In this document: one piece after another, positions 12,942 through 15,325 of the stretch | Layout: each line of letters starts with the position of its first letter | Numbering within the stretch: the first letter of the stretch is position 1 | Assembly: GCA_023416415.1 (NCBI GenBank) | Contig: JAEZHR010000062.1 | Span: 1-15,325 of the forward strand | Reading direction: 5' to 3' | Origin: Pseudomonadota bacterium | GTDB lineage: Bacteria; Pseudomonadota; Gammaproteobacteria; Burkholderiales; Burkholderiaceae_D | Length of the DNA stretch: 15,325 bases | The notes under the pieces: model-generated | What the model was told of the DNA's origin: nothing | Database searches by the model: none | The model's input: only the letters and a program-made list of their open reading frames with translations | Translations under genes and position numbers: made by a program

Positions 12942-14735
12942 ATGGACCACATCCGCAACTTTTCCATCATTGCGCACATCGACCATGGGAAATCCACCCT
13001 TGCCGACCGCATCATTCAGCTCTGCGGCGGCCTGTCGGATCGCGAAATGGAAGCCCAGGTTCTCGACTCGATGGACCTCGAGCGCGAACGCGGCATCACC
13101 ATCAAGGCCCAGACCGCGGCGTTGAGCTACAAGGCGCGCGACGGCAAGGTCTACAACCTGAACCTGATCGATACGCCCGGCCACGTCGATTTCAGCTATG
13201 AAGTCAGCCGCTCGCTCTCCGCTTGCGAAGGGGCGCTGCTGGTCGTCGATGCCTCTCAGGGCGTGGAAGCGCAGACGGTTGCCAACTGCTATACGGCGCT
13301 GGATCTGAACGTTGAAGTGGTGCCGGTACTCAACAAAATTGATCTGCCTGCAGCCAATCCGGAAAACGCGATCAGCGAGATCGAGGACGTGATCGGCATT
13401 GAGGCGGCCGACGCCGTGCGCTGCTCGGCCAAGACTGGCGAGGGTGTGGAGGATGTGCTGGAAGCACTGATCGCCAAGGTGCCCCCGCCCAAGGGTGATC
13501 CGGCCGCACCGTTGCAGGCCCTGATCATCGACTCCTGGTTCGACAACTATGTTGGCGTCGTGATGCTGGTGCGCATCGTCAACGGCACTTTGCGCCCGAA
13601 GGACAAGATCTCATTGATGGCGACCGGCGCCCAGTATCTGACCGAAAGCATAGGGGTGTTCGCCCCGAAATCGACGCCGCGCGATTCCCTTTCGGCTGGT
13701 CAGGTCGGCTTCGTCATCGCCGGCATCAAGGAGCTCACGTCCGCCCGAGTGGGCGACACGATCACGCTTGCAGCCAAGCCGGCGCCCGAGCCGCTGCCTG
13801 GGTTCAAGGAAGTCAAGCCCCAAGTATTTGCCGGGCTGTTTCCGGTCGAGGCCAATCAATATGACGCCCTGCGCGACTCGCTGGAGAAGCTGAAGCTCAA
13901 TGACGCCGCGCTGATGTATGAGCCGGAGGTTTCACAGGCGCTCGGTTTCGGCTTCCGCTGTGGCTTCCTTGGCCTGCTGCACATGGAAATCGTGCAGGAG
14001 CGCCTGGAGCGCGAGTTCGACATGGACCTGATCACGACGGCGCCAACCGTGATCTACGAGGTCGTGCAGCGCGACGGGACGGTGATTCAGGTAGACAATC
14101 CGTCCAAGATGCCGGAGGTGTCGAAGATCGAGGAGATCCGCGAGCCGATCGTCACGGTCAACGTCTACTCGCCGCAGGAATACGTGGGTGCCGTGATCAC
14201 CCTGTGCACGCAGAAGCGCGGCATGCAGATCAACATGGCCTATCACGGCAAGCAGGTGATGCTGACCTATGAGATGCCGATGGCCGAGATCGTGCTCGAT
14301 TTTTTCGACAAGCTGAAATCGACTTCACGTGGCTATGCCTCTATGGACTACGAGTTCAAGGAGTATCGCGCAGCCGATGTGGTGAAGGTCGACATGCTGA
14401 TCAACGGCGAGAAGGTCGATGCGCTGGCCATCATTGTCCACCGCTCCAACAGTGCCTATCGGGGCAGGGCGGTGGCAGCGAAGATGCGCGAGCTGATTCC
14501 GCGCCAGATGTTCGACGTGGCCATTCAGGCGGCGATCGGCGCCAACATCATCGCCCGCGAAAACGTCAAGGCCATGCGCAAGAACGTGCTGGCCAAGTGC
14601 TACGGCGGTGACATCACGCGCAAGCGCAAGCTGCTGGAAAAGCAGAAGGCAGGCAAGAAGCGTATGAAGCAGGTCGGTTCGGTCGAGGTGCCCCAGGAGG
14701 CGTTCCTCGCGATTCTACAAGTGGAAGATAAATGA
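12942..14735 (+). CDS. lepA: Elongation factor 4 (LepA) GTPase, 597 aa
   Basis: Ribosome-associated translational GTPase of the EF-G type, linked to back-translocation and to 30S subunit maturation. The G motifs are AHIDHGKST (11-19), RGIT (50-53), DTPGH (77-81), NKID (131-134) and SAK (162-164). The EF4-specific C-terminal part includes VHRSNSAYRGRAVAAKMRELIPRQMFDVAIQAAIG and the lysine-rich end GGDITRKRKLLEKQKAGKKRMKQVGSVEVPQEAFLAIL. Length is exactly typical. ATG 12942 gives the invariant opening MDHIRNFSIIAHIDHG. No ribosome site is visible because a terminator lies immediately upstream. The TGA overlaps the lepB ATG, the usual lepA-lepB pairing. Confidence 0.98.
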   Translation: MDHIRNFSIIAHIDHGKSTLADRIIQLCGGLSDREMEAQVLDSMDLERERGITIKAQTAALSYKARDGKVYNLNLIDTPGHVDFSYEVSRSLSACEGALLVVDASQGVEAQTVANCYTALDLNVEVVPVLNKIDLPAANPENAISEIEDVIGIEAADAVRCSAKTGEGVEDVLEALIAKVPPPKGDPAAPLQALIIDSWFDNYVGVVMLVRIVNGTLRPKDKISLMATGAQYLTESIGVFAPKSTPRDSLSAGQVGFVIAGIKELTSARVGDTITLAAKPAPEPLPGFKEVKPQVFAGLFPVEANQYDALRDSLEKLKLNDAALMYEPEVSQALGFGFRCGFLGLLHMEIVQERLEREFDMDLITTAPTVIYEVVQRDGTVIQVDNPSKMPEVSKIEEIREPIVTVNVYSPQEYVGAVITLCTQKRGMQINMAYHGKQVMLTYEMPMAEIVLDFFDKLKSTSRGYASMDYEFKEYRAADVVKVDMLINGEKVDALAIIVHRSNSAYRGRAVAAKMRELIPRQMFDVAIQAAIGANIIARENVKAMRKNVLAKCYGGDITRKRKLLEKQKAGKKRMKQVGSVEVPQEAFLAILQVEDK

Positions 14736-15325
14736 CATTCCAAGCGATTCTTGGCAATTTCGCACTGATTCTGTTCGTACTCACCGTCGTCACCGGGGTC
14801 ATTTGGTTCCTCGACGTTTTTCATTTTTCCCGTCAACGCCGTGCACGCGCCGATGCCGCGCTGGCCGAATACGATGCGCGCCTGGCGCGTTTGCGGGCCG
14901 ATGGTGTCAAGACCGACGACAACGGCGCGCGTGCGAAGCTGGAAGCGGATCTGCTGCGCCAGCCGACCTGGATCGAGTATTCCGGCAGCTTCTTCCCGGT
15001 CATCGCGCTGGTGTTCGTGCTACGGTCCTTTCTCTTCGAGCCATTCAAGATTCCGTCTAGCTCGATGGTGCCCACGCTGGTGACCGGCGATCTCATTCTG
15101 GTCAACAAGTACACCTACGGAATTCGCTTGCCGATCATCAACAAGGAAATCATCGACTTCAGCGATCCTGCACGCGGTGACGTCATGGTGTTCAAGTACC
15201 CGAAAGATCCTTCCCTCGACTACATCAAGCGCGTGGTCGGGGTGCCTGGAGATCGTGTGGAGTACCGCAACAAGCGCTTGACGATCAATGGCGTCCCGGC
15301 GCGGTACGAAGCGTTGCCCGATTAC
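14732..15325 (+). CDS. lepB: Signal peptidase I (LepB), 5' part (198 codons; continues past the right edge)
   Basis: Membrane serine protease that cleaves Sec/Tat signal peptides on the periplasmic side. Two transmembrane helices are visible, about 5-27 (ILGNFALILFVLTVVTGVIW) and 86-103 (FFPVIALVFVLRSFLF), separated by a charged cytoplasmic loop. The catalytic serine is Ser111 in PSSSMVPTL and the lysine base is Lys166 in YIKRVVGVPGD. RGDVMVFKYP (148-157) is the conserved box between them. ATG 14732 overlaps the lepA stop (ATGA) and has GGAAG four bases upstream, inside lepA. The frame stays open to the last base, so the C-terminal third is missing from the window. The downstream gene is expected to be rnc, but it is not visible. 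Confidence 0.96.
   Translation, partial: MTFQAILGNFALILFVLTVVTGVIWFLDVFHFSRQRRARADAALAEYDARLARLRADGVKTDDNGARAKLEADLLRQPTWIEYSGSFFPVIALVFVLRSFLFEPFKIPSSSMVPTLVTGDLILVNKYTYGIRLPIINKEIIDFSDPARGDVMVFKYPKDPSLDYIKRVVGVPGDRVEYRNKRLTINGVPARYEALPDY

Noticed and set aside
1..15325. Mobile elements, CRISPR arrays, toxin-antitoxin pairs, tRNA genes or phage genes.
   Set aside because: None was found by eye. Gene content and order are those of a conserved housekeeping region.

Overview
The window reads as ordinary core chromosome from a GC-rich betaproteobacterium, most likely order Burkholderiales and perhaps Oxalobacteraceae. This placement is an inference from gene order and protein flavour; no database search was done. 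There are no mobile elements, CRISPR arrays, rRNA or tRNA genes, and no sign of foreign DNA. Sixteen protein genes are called. All are complete except lepB, which runs off the right edge.

Left block (about 63-1419, minus strand): two adjacent genes, a Maf/YceF-type nucleotide pyrophosphatase and an RsmI-like tetrapyrrole-methylase-fold methyltransferase. They are divergent from the next block across a 106-base spacer. That spacer carries a good sigma70 promoter, and its -10 hexamer sits in the centre of a long inverted repeat.

Fatty acid block (1526-8094, plus strand): yceD, rpmF, plsX, fabH, fabD, fabG, acpP, fabF. This is the classic ribosome/lipid cluster. PlsX supplies acyl-phosphate for phospholipid synthesis, FabD loads malonyl units on ACP (acpP), FabH starts chains, FabF elongates and FabG reduces. 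Stop/start overlaps couple plsX-fabH and fabD-fabG. There is a candidate internal terminator after rpmF, a 362-base gap before plsX, a separate extended -10 promoter before acpP, and a 12-bp hairpin closing the block after fabF.

Envelope-stress block (8114-12856, plus strand): a small two-helix membrane protein of the YgfX/CptA type, then rpoE (sigma-E), rseA/mucA (anti-sigma factor), rseB/mucB (periplasmic regulator), a MucD/DegP-type serine protease and a small glutaredoxin-like protein. A good match to a sigma-E promoter lies just upstream of rpoE and suggests autoregulation. The E. coli order is rpoE-rseA-rseB-rseC-lepA-lepB; here the position of rseC is taken by mucD plus the glutaredoxin-like gene, which recalls the Pseudomonas algT-mucABCD locus.

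Right block (12942-15325, plus strand): lepA (EF4) and the start of lepB (signal peptidase I), overlapping by four bases. A near-perfect intrinsic terminator ends 17 bases before the lepA start codon and has a possible competing antiterminator pairing. This is the most interesting regulatory signal in the window. I found no convincing undescribed multigene system; the items worth checking are regulatory elements in the spacers.
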